Positions 7,201 to 7,267 of a stretch of DNA of 7,267 nt are shown here, piece after piece. A program made the position numbers and the translations under genes. Under the pieces are notes generated by a model. It worked only from the letters and a program-made list of their open reading frames with translations. It made no database searches and was not told the DNA's origin. The DNA lies in contig MHFC01000009.1 in the NCBI GenBank assembly GCA_001804025.1, positions 5,235 to 12,501 of the forward strand. Direction: 5' to 3'. Positions within the stretch are counted from its first letter, which is position 1. The number at the start of each line of letters is the position of its first letter. This DNA is from Omnitrophica bacterium GWA2_52_8 (GTDB lineage Bacteria; Omnitrophota; Omnitrophia; Omnitrophales; Aquincolibacteriaceae).

Positions 7201-7267
7201 AACCGCTCAAGGAGCAACTCATAAAGTTGTGGATCTTCTGCGGCAAGAATCCCAAGGGCCTCCATAG
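4221..7267 (-). CDS. large multidomain protein with HEAT-like repeats and an HPr-like domain (5' partial)
   Basis: One uninterrupted frame of 1014 codons runs to the window edge. The ATG at 7265 falls inside a helical stretch with nothing visible upstream, so the true start is probably outside. Residue numbers count from that Met. Residues 73-140 look like HEAT repeats (RIRIAATLRRLG, LLASAVHALGDIA). Residues 140-355 are helical and unrecognised. Residues 356-392 are a charged linker. Residues 402-560 are unrecognised, and 562-570 are a proline/serine linker. Residues 594-690 are HPr-like. Residues 697-1014 are unrecognised, with alternating strands and helices from 826 (LMLVVDL, GSIVIGFED, VGLLLSD). 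I see no signal peptide or membrane segment, so it is probably cytoplasmic. The stop lies 20-50 bases upstream of recognisable Clp homology. The frame is intact, so the gene appears functional, but its role is unknown. Confidence 0.85.
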   Translation of the reverse strand, partial: MEALGILAAEDPQLYELLLERFEWTLDPNLLSAFYAGKVYNEKLYRLLLRLLGDAREKRADPAYHWKVRYHVSPLFRIRIAATLRRLGLRTQEAIDVLLPLLKSDEDELLASAVHALGDIAKDNEKVNRIIADLWQNFPHVTPDDDNKPKKTPMALAITKLKLGIVLPGELSRLLHLASYAGSLYDEGDGYRTEEKAGNLAAFFEDHPGKIETSHALLKEFDDYRASYGFWNIDILRALPDLPFPVREEIVNRVVEDWEAKLGVPEKSFGYPDIFHLGQAGVFNEKVLAFLQKLYSQFYGVSKYDSEIVSEILTALAKAGRIEGSFYEDLVETFRIGKRPQNILKAIRLYLVSRFREKSAEIQAALAKPADSEQITEKSDAGDKELESIRLRKQGVYPLDRSRLEASDHLAIFAILPLEKGRIDFVSSPHTTEESEWVASHAPPYEWLSERTIEHQVGEQRHLRGTLENRTSAPEGFLLLDPPKSRPEFLAALGFSPEAADSVYERVLADKFIEVIRILSVPGGIHPEKPLRIRDSVRQIFQRRGYNLPVDFTVHSFLQIVSTPPSPVSPSAESNGVEIRGGRKGTAQWAYEDEKELTSVTGAVGLESGLHVSPVNEIVSRISSPRYDSLSVSITKGALPEKTADARRAVELLGLLTEKGDVVMVTAHGGTPDLRRNALTEILTVIAPGRELTFQSGFRSEARYAPKDSEDSAFMEKAVDNLGIRIRGIDLPITLTHDMVLIAERFPAYGDPYTLVGAIGSLGIHHPVGDHSAYRNFLWSVIGESLFGGIDTAKILEQSRALMNPANDGAIWNRQRRSQDRKSQPLMLVVDLKTLDERDVEGIRARLDRLPRGSIVIGFEDVKRKSPFDIGRLMRSERRYVRVTYQDRIPYQSLKDVIRKRSKEYGISSDHVGLLLSDLQLLKYEEEDASISALGVVFEFSPDRHDGRYRISKGLSAAVLGEVLEATALDREIRERLLAQGKASGFLDSAGGAFSFNIGNLIDFRTAQIFSASA
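5196..5486 (-). other. HPr-like domain within the large protein
   Basis: Residues 594-690 of the large protein follow the HPr pattern from end to end. GLHVSPV at 609-615 matches the active-site GLHxRPA, keeping the phosphorylated histidine (H611) but with Ser in place of the conserved Arg. After the expected strand, ARRAVELLGLL at 646-656 matches the region of regulatory Ser46 (AKSxxxLxxLG), where the Ser is replaced. KGDVVMVTAHGG at 659-670 matches KGxxVTIxAEGED, and a final helix NALTEIL matches the HPr C-terminus. Spacing between these blocks fits a normal HPr of about 85 residues with short insertions. Phosphotransfer is possible but unproven given the lost Arg. Confidence 0.65.
6846..7049 (-). 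other. HEAT-like helical repeats within the large protein
   Basis: Residues 73-140 show paired amphipathic helices with HEAT spacing: RIRIAATLRRLGLRTQEAID, then LLPLLKSDEDELLASAVHAL. Such repeats are protein-binding scaffolds. The helical character continues towards residue 350 without a clear repeat. Confidence 0.5.

Overview
The window looks like bacterial chromosome from an uncultured lineage. Every supported gene lies on the minus strand, so transcription runs from high to low coordinates. I see no 16S rRNA or other taxonomic marker. The combination of a very long multidomain protein carrying an HPr-like module with Clp, DnaJ and LOG-family genes is, from memory, the kind of content found in candidate phyla such as Omnitrophota. 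That is a weak guess and not something the sequence proves.

Layout in transcription order, right to left. (1) 7267-4221: the 3' 1014 codons of a large cytoplasmic protein whose start lies outside the window. It has HEAT-like helices, a long unrecognised middle, a proline-rich linker, an HPr-like domain with the phosphocarrier histidine in a GLHVSP motif, and an unrecognised alpha/beta C-terminus. (2) About 4200-2606: remnant of a two-ATPase-domain Clp chaperone. It has lost its N-domain and the D1 Walker A, its D1 catalytic residues are altered, and it is split by two single-base insertions, while its D2 motifs are intact. A possible terminator hairpin sits over its 3' end. (3) 2543-2262: no protein gene. 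Instead there is a perfect extended -10 box, then about 265 bases packed with tandem hairpins, then a run of nine T on the minus strand. I read this as an unrecognised structured RNA or a terminating leader. (4) 2128-1454: a short DnaJ-like co-chaperone. (5) 1457-402: a LOG-family nucleotide-binding protein that overlaps the dnaJ-like gene by ATGA, so the two are almost certainly co-translated. (6) 293-220: tRNA-Val(UAC). (7) 165-81: an inverted-repeat element just downstream of the tRNA, followed by an AT-rich end with nothing coding that I can support.

Functionally, the DnaJ-like and LOG-family genes form one translation unit, and the structured RNA lies directly upstream of it. The RNA is therefore either an independent non-coding RNA gene or a cis-acting leader that ends or attenuates transcription before dnaJ. 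The Clp remnant next to a DnaJ-like gene suggests a former protein-quality-control cluster that has decayed. No plus-strand protein gene is supported: the long plus-strand frames are shadows of the minus-strand genes or run through the structured RNA. The strongest candidate for something undescribed is the RNA at 2262-2530. The HPr-bearing large protein is second.
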